DNA of 64,000 nucleotides from a bacterium (GCA_021800155.1 JAJYZG010000003.1:1-64000), one strand, 5' to 3'. Positions 16,891 through 26,895 are shown, numbered from the stretch's first letter. Numbers and translations are program-made. The notes: generated from the letters alone by a model not told the origin.

Positions 16891-19176
16891 CTACTTAGAT
16901 CTCTTGTTGTGATAGCGACGGCGTCTGGTCGGTGCTTTCGCCAGCATGGCTTCAGCTTCCTGTAAGGTTATTCTTGCCGGATCCTGATCTTTAGCAACTC
17001 TTACATTGCGTTTGCCATCGGTCACATAAGGACCATACGGACCGTTGAGTACTTGTATGCCCCGAGCTAAAGCTTTAATTTGTTTATTAGCTGCTTTAGT
17101 TAGCTTTTCCTGGTAAATTTGTATTGCCTGTTCTAGGCTGATCTGATGCGGATCATGTCCTTTTATCGATACACTAGTCTGGCCAACCTTGATGTAGGGT
17201 CCATAGCGGCCAATATTTGCTAATATTTCTTCTCCTTTTGGGGTAGTACCGACAATCCTAGGTAATTTAAACATTTCTAGCGCATCTTCAAGTGTGACGT
17301 TGTCCATGGTTTTCCCTTCTGGTAAAGGAGCGAATTCTGGTTTTTGTTCATCATCGGTTTCACCTTTCTGCAGCATTGGTCCATAACGTCCGAAACGGGT
17401 ATAAATTGGACGTTTGGATGCCGGATCTTTACCAACTAGGCGCGCTTGAGAAACCTCGTGTCGGGATACTTTTTCGGTTTTTTCAATGAGGGGATGAAAC
17501 TCTTGGTAAAACTCCTTGATCATCTGGTTCCATTGTCTTTCCCCTCTGGCAATTTCATCAAAATCTTCTTCTACCTTAGCCGTAAAGTCATAATCCACAA
17601 TCGAGGGAAAATATTTGATCAAGAAGTCAGTAGTTATCTCGGCGATAGGGGTTGGCACTAGCTTCCCTTTATCCGCTCCAACAATTTCCTCCTCTGTTTG
17701 CAATGATAGTTTTCCGCTAATGGCATTGAGGATTCGAATCTTTCTCGGTTGCCCCTCCAGATCAGTTTTTTCAACATAGCCGCGGCTCTGAATGGTTGAA
17801 ATTGTGGGAGCGTAAGTACTGGGCCGACCAATCCCGAGCTCTTCTAATTTACGTACAAGGCTAGCTTCGCTATAGCGGGCAGGTCCACGGCTGAAGTTTT
17901 CCTTAGCTTGGATAGATTCAAGTTCCAGTTTGTCGCCTATCTTTAATGAGGGTAATAGGATATCTTCTTTGGCTCCGCCCCAAACTCGCATGAAGCCGTC
18001 AAAAACCATTACTTCGCCTTTCGCAATAAACAGCTGGGGCTGGTTAGATATAGTAATCGTTACTTCGCTGCGGTTAGTTTGGGCCGGGGCCATTTGTGAA
18101 GCCACGGCCCGGCGCCAAATTAAGTCATATAATTTTTGGCTTGCTGAATCCCCTTTAATACTGCGTTTGTCAACATCTGTCGGCCGAATTGCTTCATGTG
18201 CCTCCTGTGCACTCACGTTTTTAGTCTTATATTGCTGTGATTGGTGATAATTAGCGCCGCATTTCCTTCTTATATGATCGCCAATGGTCTTAATAGCAAG
18301 CGTGGATAGTAGAGTCGAATCGGTACGCATATAGGTAATATGTCCAGCTTCATAGAGACGCTGTGCAAGTGTCATGGTCTGGCGAACGCTGAAACTCAGT
18401 CTACGGGCGGCTTCTTGTTGAAGAGTTGATGTGGTAAACGGCGGGCTTGGACTGCGGCGGCTAGGCCGGGTAGATAGTTGTTTGACAGTAAAGCCGGCTG
18501 TCATGGTTGCTTGCAGCCAGCTGTCAGCCGATTCAAAGTTGTCAAGCCGATCATTTAATACGGCAATAAACTGATTCTGATTATGGATAAATTCAGCACT
18601 CACCTTAAAACTGGAGGCGGAGTTAAAATTACGAATTTCTCGTTCTCGCTCAACGATCAGTCGAACAGCAACCGATTGCACCCTGCCGGCGCTTAAACCA
18701 GTTCTAACCTTTTTCCAGAGTAATGGGCTAAGTTCATAGCCAACTAGTCGGTCAAGAACCCGGCGAGCTTGCTGTGCATATACGAGGTGTAAGTCAACGG
18801 TACGCGAGTTGGTAATGGCTTCTAAAATTGCCGGGCGTGTTATTTCGTGGAAGACAATCCTTTTAGTTTTACTTGGATCAAGTTTAAGCGCCTGGGTTAA
18901 ATGCCAGGCTATTGCCTCGCCTTCACGGTCTTCATCACTAGCTAGCAGAACAGAGCTGTCTTTTGCGAGCTTTTTTAGCTCGTTAACGATCTTTTGCTTG
19001 TCTGCGCTTATTTCGTAATCGGGCCTAAAGTTATTCTCGATGTCAATGCTCAACCCTTTTTTAGGCAAATCACGGATATGCCCGAAACTGCTTTTAACGG
19101 TATAATCCTTGCCCAAGAATTGCCCGATCGTTTTAGCTTTTGCCGGACTTTCTACAATAACGAGATTTTTTGGCAT
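16891..19176 (-). CDS. topA: DNA topoisomerase I
   Basis: LVIVESPAKAKTIGQFLG, SDEDREGEAIAWHL, ITYMRTDSTLLS, RPSTYAPTISTIQSRGYV, C-terminal repeats. Confidence 0.96.
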   Translation of the reverse strand: MPKNLVIVESPAKAKTIGQFLGKDYTVKSSFGHIRDLPKKGLSIDIENNFRPDYEISADKQKIVNELKKLAKDSSVLLASDEDREGEAIAWHLTQALKLDPSKTKRIVFHEITRPAILEAITNSRTVDLHLVYAQQARRVLDRLVGYELSPLLWKKVRTGLSAGRVQSVAVRLIVEREREIRNFNSASSFKVSAEFIHNQNQFIAVLNDRLDNFESADSWLQATMTAGFTVKQLSTRPSRRSPSPPFTTSTLQQEAARRLSFSVRQTMTLAQRLYEAGHITYMRTDSTLLSTLAIKTIGDHIRRKCGANYHQSQQYKTKNVSAQEAHEAIRPTDVDKRSIKGDSASQKLYDLIWRRAVASQMAPAQTNRSEVTITISNQPQLFIAKGEVMVFDGFMRVWGGAKEDILLPSLKIGDKLELESIQAKENFSRGPARYSEASLVRKLEELGIGRPSTYAPTISTIQSRGYVEKTDLEGQPRKIRILNAISGKLSLQTEEEIVGADKGKLVPTPIAEITTDFLIKYFPSIVDYDFTAKVEEDFDEIARGERQWNQMIKEFYQEFHPLIEKTEKVSRHEVSQARLVGKDPASKRPIYTRFGRYGPMLQKGETDDEQKPEFAPLPEGKTMDNVTLEDALEMFKLPRIVGTTPKGEEILANIGRYGPYIKVGQTSVSIKGHDPHQISLEQAIQIYQEKLTKAANKQIKALARGIQVLNGPYGPYVTDGKRNVRVAKDQDPARITLQEAEAMLAKAPTRRRRYHNKRSK

Positions 19177-19254
19177 TACTTCATCTTAAGCAATAGCAGC
19201 ACTTAAATGCAATTAATAAATTAGTGTTCCCTTAAGCTTATCTATGGTTTTATA

Positions 19255-19440
19255 TCATACCCCAAAGTGTCTTCCGGCTTTATAGCCGACGTAAACACCG
19301 ACAAAAGCGCCGATAGTTCCCAATACAATGCTCCACCCACCGAGCCAATTACCATGGTCCATTAGTTGGCCGATCCATCCTCCGAGGGTGCTTATTACTA
19401 GAATTGATACTGTTATAAAAATTTTCATTTTGTCTAGCAA
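19255..19440 (-). CDS. Small Gly-rich two-TM membrane protein
   Basis: MKIFITVSILVISTLGGWIGQLM...GGWSIVLGTIGAFVGVYVGYKAGRHFGV. Confidence 0.6.
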   Translation of the reverse strand: MLDKMKIFITVSILVISTLGGWIGQLMDHGNWLGGWSIVLGTIGAFVGVYVGYKAGRHFGV

Positions 19441-19505
19441 CTTAATTTTAACACGACCTAGATATAAACATCAATTTGGCAAAATTATAAAAGTATGAAA
19501 AAGTA

Positions 19506-19534
19506 TTGACATAGTAACACTAATTTGATAGAAT
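19506..19534 (+). promoter_or_regulatory. Near-consensus promoter (extended -10) for an unannotated RNA
   Basis: TTGACA 19506-19511, 17-nt spacer, TAGAAT 19529-19534 preceded by TGa. Confidence 0.85.
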
Positions 19535-19540
19535 CGCAAT

Positions 19541-19898
19541 TTGTGAGTTTGAATTATCAGGCTCATTGTACCTTTACCCATTCTAACAATGTTAGATTGC
19601 TTTAGAGCGCAGACAGCAATTATAAGTAGTTGTTACCCTCCACTACCAGTTGTCCTATAAAGCAGTTAAATTTAACTGCTTTGTTCTAAAGCAAACTAAT
19701 CCCTTTAAGTATTCCCCCGATCAAGTGTGAGTCTAAATGATTTTACGGTTTTCTCCGTAAAGACACATGCCTTAAATAATTAAGTTTGCATGCTGTTTCG
19801 CGCGGGTGGGCTTGAAGGGTTTACGGGGGCAACTTCGGTTGCCCCTAGAAACAGACTGACGAGCGGTGCCCACCCCCTCTCGTCGGTCTGTTTTTATT
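19541..19898 (+). ncRNA. Putative structured ncRNA (~358 nt), family not recognised
   Basis: Strong promoter, no ORF support, several stable helices, GGGGCAAC-UUCG-GUUGCCCC, terminal intrinsic terminator. Confidence 0.75.
19851..19895 (+). terminator. Intrinsic terminator of the ncRNA, loop capable of pseudoknotting
   Basis: ACAGACTGACGAG 19851-19863 / CTCGTCGGTCTGT 19879-19891 (13 bp, one G-U) then T run. Confidence 0.85.
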
Positions 19899-19903
19899 AT
19901 GGC

Positions 19904-20545
19904 TTAAACAATAAAACGTCTGGTTTCGTTCGGCAGGTTCTTGCTATATATAAATTCGCTAAGTATGGCAGCGCATTCGCGTTTTAGATTGTCCATTTGT
20001 TTATTTTGTTCGGCGCTGAAGTGTCCGAGCACGTAGTCGGCACTGTCGATCTCAGGCGGTTCTTTGGGGCCTATGCCAATCCTGACTTTGCCGTAATTCG
20101 TGCCAATGCGGGAGTCAATTGACTTGATTCCGTTATGCCCTGCATCACTGCCGTCGACTCGTGTACGGATTGAACCGAAATCAATGTCAAGATCATCATG
20201 GATCACGACTAGATGTTCAAGCTGGACTTTGTAGTAGTTGACGCTCAGTGCCACCGCTTCGCCGCTTAAGTTCATGTAGGTTAGCGGCTTAATACAAATT
20301 ACCTGGTTTTCGCCTAAACGCCCTTGAGAGAGTTGACACTTTAAATCTTTTTTTTCACTCCAGTTTCCTAATTCATTGAAACGGTCAACAATATAATCGA
20401 GTACGGCAAAGCCAATGTTATGTCTGGTTGAGTCATATTTTTTGCCGGGGTTGCCTAAGCCGACCAGTAATACTATGTTATTCTGACCAGTGGTGTAGTA
20501 ATTTATAGGCAGAGCGACTTGCGGTCGTTTCTGGAGCCAGCCCAT
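19904..20545 (-). CDS. pth: Peptidyl-tRNA hydrolase
   Basis: LLVGLGNPGKKYDSTRHNIGF, KPLTYMNLSGEAV, VIHDDLDI, AGHNGIKSI. Confidence 0.95.
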   Translation of the reverse strand: MGWLQKRPQVALPINYYTTGQNNIVLLVGLGNPGKKYDSTRHNIGFAVLDYIVDRFNELGNWSEKKDLKCQLSQGRLGENQVICIKPLTYMNLSGEAVALSVNYYKVQLEHLVVIHDDLDIDFGSIRTRVDGSDAGHNGIKSIDSRIGTNYGKVRIGIGPKEPPEIDSADYVLGHFSAEQNKQMDNLKRECAAILSEFIYSKNLPNETRRFIV

Positions 20546-20550
20546 ACTAA

Positions 20551-21930
20551 TTAGTCCTTTTCCTTGAATTTGGGATCATTGTTATCAATAAACCATAACT
20601 GAATTGGATTGCCAAAAAAATCAAAGGTTTCGCGCAACTTGTTTTCTAAATAACGTCTATAACTAAAGTGGATAAAGCGCGTGTGGGTACCAAAGATTTT
20701 GAATGACGGTATCGGGTTGTCTGATTCTTGAACCATATACTTAAGTTTAGGCAGGTGGTTTTTTAATCCGGCCGGCGGATGTTCTCGTACCGTCCTGACG
20801 AGCCAATCGTTGAGTTCGTGTGTTGGAACAACGATTTTTCTCGCTTCGTTAATTTTGCATATCAGTTCATAAAGCTTGCTGACATTTTGGCCGCTTATGG
20901 ATGAGGTAACTATTAGTGGGGCCCAAGACACGAATTCGTAATCGGCGGATACTTGCTTGAGGAATCTGTCATAGTCAAAGTTTTCTCTTTTGCCTAAGAC
21001 ATCCCACTTACTAATTAAGAGTGCCAAGCCGCGTCCAGCATCACTTACCATTCCGGCGATCTTCTGATCTTGGGCGGCGCTTGGCTCATTGGCATCAATC
21101 AGCAGCAAACAAATGTCAGCCTCTACGATTGCAGCCAGCGCTCTAAGTACACTGAAGTGCTCAACTCCGCGTTCAATTTTGCCGTTTCGACGGATTCCCG
21201 CAGTATCCAGCAGTTCTATTTCCTGGCCCCGAAAACGTACAATCGCCCGGTTTACATCTCTGGTGGTGCCGGCTCGCTCTGCCACCAAAGCCTGCTGTTT
21301 ATTGAGTAATGCATTAAACAAGCTTGATTTGCCGACATTGGGCCGTCCTAACAGAGCTATCTTTAGCCGATCTGGTTCGTTCCTGGCCGGTACGTTAGCA
21401 ATATTGCTGACAATGAGCTCAAGTAGTTCATTCAAGCCAAGATGCTGAGTAACACTGGTCGGCTGAATAGTACTAATACCTAGTCGGGCAAATTCATATG
21501 CTGTGGCAGGATGGGTTTTATCTATCTTATTGACTACGAGTATGACAGGCTTTCCACTTTTAAGTGCTAGCTCGGCAACCATGCGGTCTTCGCTACTAGC
21601 TGGTACGTCGGCTTCAACAACAACTAAAATAATATCAGCGCTTATGCTGGCCTGTTGAATTTGATTTTGTATTGATTGCTCAAATTCGTCTTCCGGGTCC
21701 TTAAAACCAGCCGTGTCGACCAACCCGAATTGTCGGCCATGAAACTCTGCTTTGGCGGAAATAGTGTCTCGGGTTGTTCCTGCTTCTCTGGTAACTATAG
21801 CCTCGCGTCGTCGCAGCAAAGCATTAAACAAGCTTGATTTGCCGACATTAGCTCTACCCACTATGGCTACAATTGGAATTTGTCTATTGTTTGTCATCTT
21901 TTTACCTGCCGGCCTTCTAGACGGCGCCAC
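20551..21930 (-). CDS. der: GTPase Der (EngA)
   Basis: Two G domains: GRANVGKSSLFNALLRR and GRPNVGKSSLFNALLNK; VDTAGF, LDTAGIRR. Confidence 0.95.
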   Translation of the reverse strand: MAPSRRPAGKKMTNNRQIPIVAIVGRANVGKSSLFNALLRRREAIVTREAGTTRDTISAKAEFHGRQFGLVDTAGFKDPEDEFEQSIQNQIQQASISADIILVVVEADVPASSEDRMVAELALKSGKPVILVVNKIDKTHPATAYEFARLGISTIQPTSVTQHLGLNELLELIVSNIANVPARNEPDRLKIALLGRPNVGKSSLFNALLNKQQALVAERAGTTRDVNRAIVRFRGQEIELLDTAGIRRNGKIERGVEHFSVLRALAAIVEADICLLLIDANEPSAAQDQKIAGMVSDAGRGLALLISKWDVLGKRENFDYDRFLKQVSADYEFVSWAPLIVTSSISGQNVSKLYELICKINEARKIVVPTHELNDWLVRTVREHPPAGLKNHLPKLKYMVQESDNPIPSFKIFGTHTRFIHFSYRRYLENKLRETFDFFGNPIQLWFIDNNDPKFKEKD

Positions 21931-22574
21931 TTACCAGTCTTAAGGCTATTGAGTTGATGCCCAGCAAACTCGTACCTATGCAGTGCTATTACTCTGTAAC
22001 CGAGTTGAGCGAAGGTACGCCGGATCTGACGGTTCCGGCCCTCACTCATAATCAAGTTTAGTTTTGTTCTCTTTTGGGAAACGTTCAACAGTTTCAAGCG
22101 GCTTAGTCCATCCTCCAGCTTAATACCGGCGTTAATTGCATTGGCGTCCTTTTCGGATAGCGGTCTATCCAAGTTGACGTCGTAAGCTTTAAGTTTAACA
22201 TTTTTAGGGTGTGACAGGGTTTGTATCAGTTGCCCGTCATTGGTTAGAAGCAAAAGGCCGCTAGAATTTTTGTCTAACCTACCAATAGGTTTGAGCTGCC
22301 TTAGATTGGTTGGCAAAAGGTCGTAAATAGTCTTAGCTCCCTGTCCGCGTCGACTCACCACGTAGCCTGTAGGTTTATTGAGCATAATAGTTATGTGACT
22401 AGTAGGCAGGCTAATCTTATGGTTGTCTAGCGTGACTACCGATTTGCCATTCTCTACAGTGCTTCCGATCGTGGCGACTTTACCGTCAATTTTGACTCTA
22501 CTGGCTTCGAGTAAAACGTCGGCTTTTCGACGACTAATGTTTGTAGCGCGAGCCAGGTAGGCATTAATGCGCAT
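21894..22574 (-). CDS. RsuA/RluB-family pseudouridine synthase
   Basis: S4 domain, YVVSRRGQGAKTIYDLLP, PIGRLDKNSSGLLLLTNDG, EGRNRQIRRTFAQLG. Confidence 0.9.
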   Translation of the reverse strand: MRINAYLARATNISRRKADVLLEASRVKIDGKVATIGSTVENGKSVVTLDNHKISLPTSHITIMLNKPTGYVVSRRGQGAKTIYDLLPTNLRQLKPIGRLDKNSSGLLLLTNDGQLIQTLSHPKNVKLKAYDVNLDRPLSEKDANAINAGIKLEDGLSRLKLLNVSQKRTKLNLIMSEGRNRQIRRTFAQLGYRVIALHRYEFAGHQLNSLKTGKWRRLEGRQVKR

Positions 22575-22585
22575 CTTAATTATAA

Positions 22586-23647
22586 TTATATGGCTATATT
22601 GTTCGGGTCGGAAGGATCAAATGGGTTCTTAGGAGTTGTCGTATCTGGTGTCGATGGTGATGCAGGAGAGCCTATTATCTCTGAAGCTTCTTCCACGGCT
22701 GCTAGCTCTTCTAAGTTTTTTTGCGGAGCTTGGTCTAGCGGTTGGATAATCTTATGTCCACTTATGGTAGGGGCTTCGTGGATTTCATTGGCCACAGCTG
22801 GTGGATTAGCTTCAACAATGGTTGAATCGTTGGCATGAGTATCGTTACCGACTAAGTTGTTGACAGCTTGAGTAAGAGTTTCGTCATTTTTATCTTGGTT
22901 GTTTGATGTAACCTCTGTTGACGGAGATCCTGGTTGCATAACTGAGCCGGTGGCCGTCAGGAAGTCGTCTACTCGTTGTTGCATGGCTATATTTTGTTCA
23001 GCTTCAGTTTGACTTGATAGACCTCCATTTGCATCAATCGAAATTTCGCCGGGAGCTAATGGAGGTGTTGGCGTAACTGGCTCTGGCGTAACTGGCTCTG
23101 GCGTAACTGTCTCTGGCGTGACCGGCCCTGGCGTAACTGGCTCTGGCGTAACTGGCTCTGGCGTAACTGGCTCTGGCGCTTCCGCCGTCGTTACCGCTGT
23201 AGACTCGGCTTCTGCAGGATTTAATCCTGGTTCTAGATTCTCTGTCGCTATTGAACTAGAATTAGGTGTTTCTTGAGGCATGTCATTTAATATGTCGTGT
23301 GACGATTTAACAATATCTTCAAGAGTGACTTGAGATTTGACTAAGTAGAGGTCTGCACCAAGATTACTGGCACGAGTTTGATCCTGCGCTTGCCCGAGCG
23401 CAGTTAACATTATTATCTTGGTTTCGCGTAATTCCGGAGTGTTCCGAAGAATGTCTAGCATTTCAAAGCCGCTAATCTTAGGCATCATTACGTCGGATAT
23501 AATTAGATCCGGTCGTTCTGCTTTAGCGACAACTAGAGCCTCCTCTCCGTCTTTCGCTGAGACTATCTGGTAGCCTTCGGCCTGCAGCCGTGCTTCATAA
23601 ATTTCTCTTAAGTTATTGTCATCTTCGACTAAAAGGATTTTTGGCAT
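22586..23647 (-). CDS. Receiver-domain response regulator with long Pro/Thr/Glu-rich tail
   Basis: PKILLVEDDNNLREIYEARL...PDLIISDVMMPKISGFEMLDIL; tandem PVTPE repeats; no DNA-binding domain seen. Confidence 0.88.
   Translation of the reverse strand: MPKILLVEDDNNLREIYEARLQAEGYQIVSAKDGEEALVVAKAERPDLIISDVMMPKISGFEMLDILRNTPELRETKIIMLTALGQAQDQTRASNLGADLYLVKSQVTLEDIVKSSHDILNDMPQETPNSSSIATENLEPGLNPAEAESTAVTTAEAPEPVTPEPVTPEPVTPGPVTPETVTPEPVTPEPVTPTPPLAPGEISIDANGGLSSQTEAEQNIAMQQRVDDFLTATGSVMQPGSPSTEVTSNNQDKNDETLTQAVNNLVGNDTHANDSTIVEANPPAVANEIHEAPTISGHKIIQPLDQAPQKNLEELAAVEEASEIIGSPASPSTPDTTTPKNPFDPSDPNNIAI
23070..23174. repeat. 7 x 15-bp tandem repeat coding for (PVTPE)n
   Basis: Unit ggcgtaactggctct, units 3 and 4 diverged. 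Confidence 0.95.
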
Positions 23648-23687
23648 CTGTGGCTTCTCACTTTAGTTGCGTTGCTTATGCTTAATA

Positions 23688-24971
23688 TTATTGTAACACG
23701 GGGTTAGTTAAAGTCGTAATAGGGTTTAGTGTATTTTCAGCCGTTTCACGTCTACGTTCATTTTCTGCCCGTTCATTATTGAGGCGCGGTAAGTTAATAA
23801 AGAAGGTGCTACCTTTGCTTACTGTGCTTTCTACCCAAATTCTTCCCTGATATAGTTCAACAATTTTGCGGCAGATATATAGGCCCAATCCGGTACCGCC
23901 AATTGTTCTAGTGGCAGAGTTATCGACACGATAGAATTTTTGAAACAGATGAGGAATATCCTCTGATGGGATTCCAACACCAGTGTCTCGTATGTATATC
24001 TGGGCAACTTGGTTATCCCCGTTAAGGCCGACAGTTATCTTGCCCTGGTCAGTATATTTTACAGCGTTATCGAAGAGATTAGTAATTACTTCTCGCATAC
24101 GGTCAGGATCGACCTTGACGTAATATAAGGGTTTAATAACTTTTTGGCCAACAATAGTTTTGCCACCTGTGGCATCTATTACATCCGCTGAGCCGACACT
24201 AAATTCAAGTGCTAGACCTTTTTTGTCGGCAGCGAACCTAAGGTCGTTGGTCAACTGCTCAATAAAACTGCCGAGCTCTATTAATATGGGGTGTGAGGTC
24301 AAGCGCCCATCTTCAGCCTTGGCAGATGTCAGCAGATCCTGGAATAGTTTGCCGAGGTGCTGAGTTGATTCGTGTGCTTTTTCAAGATATCCCCTAGCCC
24401 GTTCGTCAACCGTACTTACTCGATCGTTTAGAGCCAGCGCCAAATATCCTTCAATTGCAGCTACCGGTGTGCGCATTTCATGACTAGCTGTAGATATAAA
24501 CTCACTGCGTTGTTTTTCTTCTAGTCTCTCTTGGGTAACATCACGAAATACCGCTACGGCACCAGTCGTCGTTTGGCGTTCATCTGTTAGGGGCGAGACA
24601 CTCAATGAAATAGGTACTTGCCTACCGTTTCTGGTGATCAAGAATGCTTTGTTGTCTCTGATTGCTCCTTTTGCATTATTGAAGATCATCGTCAGAGGGT
24701 TTTGCTCGCGGGTATATGCCTCGCCCTTTTCATTAGTTAACTTAATTACTGAGCGGTAGTCTAGTTTGCGTGCCTCATTGACTGGCCAACCTGTAATTTT
24801 CTCAGCACCTGGATTAAATAACTGAATTACACCCTCATGATCAATTAGCATAACACCATCTTCAATAGCATTTAGTATGATAGCTGAGGTTTGTCGCTCA
24901 TCTCGCATGGCACCTGCACTGACGCTGGTGTTGTTGAGAGCATTGTTTTTTTTACCGCCAAAGCCGAGCAT
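23688..24971 (-). CDS. PAS-domain sensor histidine kinase
   Basis: ISTASHEMRTPVAAIEGYL, DNAVKYTDQGKI, GTGLGLYICRKIVELYQGRIWVES. Confidence 0.92.
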   Translation of the reverse strand: MLGFGGKKNNALNNTSVSAGAMRDERQTSAIILNAIEDGVMLIDHEGVIQLFNPGAEKITGWPVNEARKLDYRSVIKLTNEKGEAYTREQNPLTMIFNNAKGAIRDNKAFLITRNGRQVPISLSVSPLTDERQTTTGAVAVFRDVTQERLEEKQRSEFISTASHEMRTPVAAIEGYLALALNDRVSTVDERARGYLEKAHESTQHLGKLFQDLLTSAKAEDGRLTSHPILIELGSFIEQLTNDLRFAADKKGLALEFSVGSADVIDATGGKTIVGQKVIKPLYYVKVDPDRMREVITNLFDNAVKYTDQGKITVGLNGDNQVAQIYIRDTGVGIPSEDIPHLFQKFYRVDNSATRTIGGTGLGLYICRKIVELYQGRIWVESTVSKGSTFFINLPRLNNERAENERRRETAENTLNPITTLTNPVLQ

Positions 24972-25030
24972 ATTTTCCTTAAAGTGTTTTTAAATTGATA
25001 TTATACAGGCTCATAGTTGATGTTGATCGA

Positions 25031-26782
25031 CTATGCGAGCGCAACCGACGTTTTTGCCTCTGTTGTTAATTCGGACTCAGATTGTTTGGCTGATAGTTGT
25101 TTAATTTGACCTGGAGTTAAGCGTGGCAATTTAACATAGAACGTTGATCCCTTGTTTAGTTCGCTTTCTGCCCAGATTCTGCCGCCATAAAGCTCAACAA
25201 TTTTACGACAAATAAACAAACCAAGACCGGTGCCGCCAATAGTTCTGGTGGGAGAATTGTCGACCCGATAGAATTTTTGAAATAGATGCGCCAGATCGTC
25301 CGACGGTATTCCTCCGCCACTGTCTTTGATATAGAAACTAACTTCTTTATCATCGGCGCGCAATCCAATATGGATTCCCCCCTTTGAAGTATACTTTAGA
25401 GCATTATCGTAAAGGTTGTCAGTTAATTCCCTTAAACGTTCGGGGTCAGCATAGACATAAAAATTTGTTTTACGTATGTGTTTTATGTTGAATTGGTTTT
25501 CGCCAAGGTTATACTCTAAAGCTAAACCTTTCTTGACTGCCAGATGGTTATAGTTTTCGTTTAGCTGGCGCAAGAACTCCCCCATCTCAATCACCTGCGG
25601 TCGATTGAGTAGTTTTCCGTCCTGAGCCTGACTAGAGGTCAGAAGATCCTGAAATAATCTTCCAAGATGCATGGTTGATTTGTGGGCCTCTTCTATGTAT
25701 TCCTTTATCGGTGGCTTTAATGCGCCGGATTTATCGCTCAGTGCAGTATCTAAATACCCCTCGATAGTAGCTATCGGTGTGCGCATTTCATGACTGGCTG
25801 TCGATATGAAATCGTTTCTTTGTTGTTCGAGTTCCTGCTCTTTGGTAACGTCATGGATGATAGCTACTCCACCGACGAGCTCATTATCCGGAGGAATAAT
25901 AATCGGCGAAATGCTAATTAATACGATTAGGGTACTATGCAGTTTTGGCGACTCCAGCTTAAGCGTTTCATTGATATGTTTCTTTTGTCTGAGGGCTTCA
26001 GCAAATACGTCAGGCATTGGCTGGTCGGCTGTATTAGGATCGGGGTTGGAGTATCTAACAATTTTATGCACATCAACTCCCATAGATTCCTTCACCTCCC
26101 AGCCCGTAATAGCTGAAGCCTGAGGGTTAATTAAGTCAACGGCGCCTTTGGAGTCGAACACAATGACTCCGTCGCCAATTGAGTTAAGTATGGTGGTAGA
26201 TTGTTGAGTACCGCGTTTAAGTTTGGAATTAAGTCGTTTTAATTCGTAATTTTCTGAAAAGTCATAATATTGCCGCCAGAAATAGTATCCTCCAAGTACC
26301 GCCAATGCAACCAAGGCAAGTTCACCGACCCCGACTAATTTAAAGCGCAGACTATCTCCTACTGGTGACTGTATAAACCCCGAAAAGCCAAAAATTGAAA
26401 AAGTTGTCATCGTGCCCAGTACGATTAGCGGCACAATCCAGCCAAGTGCTCCCATGATAAAAGCGGCGATGATGAATACAATCATATAGGGCGAGTAATA
26501 GACCCCCGTCGGATTAAATACTAGTGCGGTTTCAATCAAAACTAGACAGGTTGTGATTGTAGTAGTGAGATAGGCGGAGCGTTTGACAAAGCGGACAGAC
26601 GCCACGGTTTCGTAAATTATTTGCAACCCTATAAGAAACATGACTGTAATCGGGAATTTTTGGTTGCCACCCCACTGTCCGTAATGAATGCCAATATATA
26701 GGTAGATAACAATAAAATGAGCTCCATATAACAGGAACAACCATCTCACTTTCTTGAGCCACTTGGATGATATATGATTCAT
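25031..26782 (-). CDS. Membrane-bound PAS sensor histidine kinase
   Basis: Multiple N-terminal TMs, PAS, ISTASHEMRTPIATIEGYL, GTGLGLFICRKIVELYGGRIWAES. Confidence 0.92.
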   Translation of the reverse strand: MNHISSKWLKKVRWLFLLYGAHFIVIYLYIGIHYGQWGGNQKFPITVMFLIGLQIIYETVASVRFVKRSAYLTTTITTCLVLIETALVFNPTGVYYSPYMIVFIIAAFIMGALGWIVPLIVLGTMTTFSIFGFSGFIQSPVGDSLRFKLVGVGELALVALAVLGGYYFWRQYYDFSENYELKRLNSKLKRGTQQSTTILNSIGDGVIVFDSKGAVDLINPQASAITGWEVKESMGVDVHKIVRYSNPDPNTADQPMPDVFAEALRQKKHINETLKLESPKLHSTLIVLISISPIIIPPDNELVGGVAIIHDVTKEQELEQQRNDFISTASHEMRTPIATIEGYLDTALSDKSGALKPPIKEYIEEAHKSTMHLGRLFQDLLTSSQAQDGKLLNRPQVIEMGEFLRQLNENYNHLAVKKGLALEYNLGENQFNIKHIRKTNFYVYADPERLRELTDNLYDNALKYTSKGGIHIGLRADDKEVSFYIKDSGGGIPSDDLAHLFQKFYRVDNSPTRTIGGTGLGLFICRKIVELYGGRIWAESELNKGSTFYVKLPRLTPGQIKQLSAKQSESELTTEAKTSVALA

Positions 26783-26895
26783 CGATGTTTAATTTTTAAT
26801 ATCCACTTATTGTTTGTATTATCTCACTAACCATAAGCATGGGCAATGCCGTATAGACGCCATATAACAGATATGATACGATGCAGCAGTTATAT

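Noticed and set aside
19541-19898. Assignment of the ncRNA to RNase P RNA or tmRNA
   Set aside because: Length fits, but GAGGAAAGUCC-type CR-I is absent and there is no tRNA-like 3' end (TTCGANTC...CCA); left unassigned.
23070-23174. CRISPR-like short tandem array
   Set aside because: Units are contiguous 15-mers without spacers and lie in frame within a CDS (PVTPE repeats).
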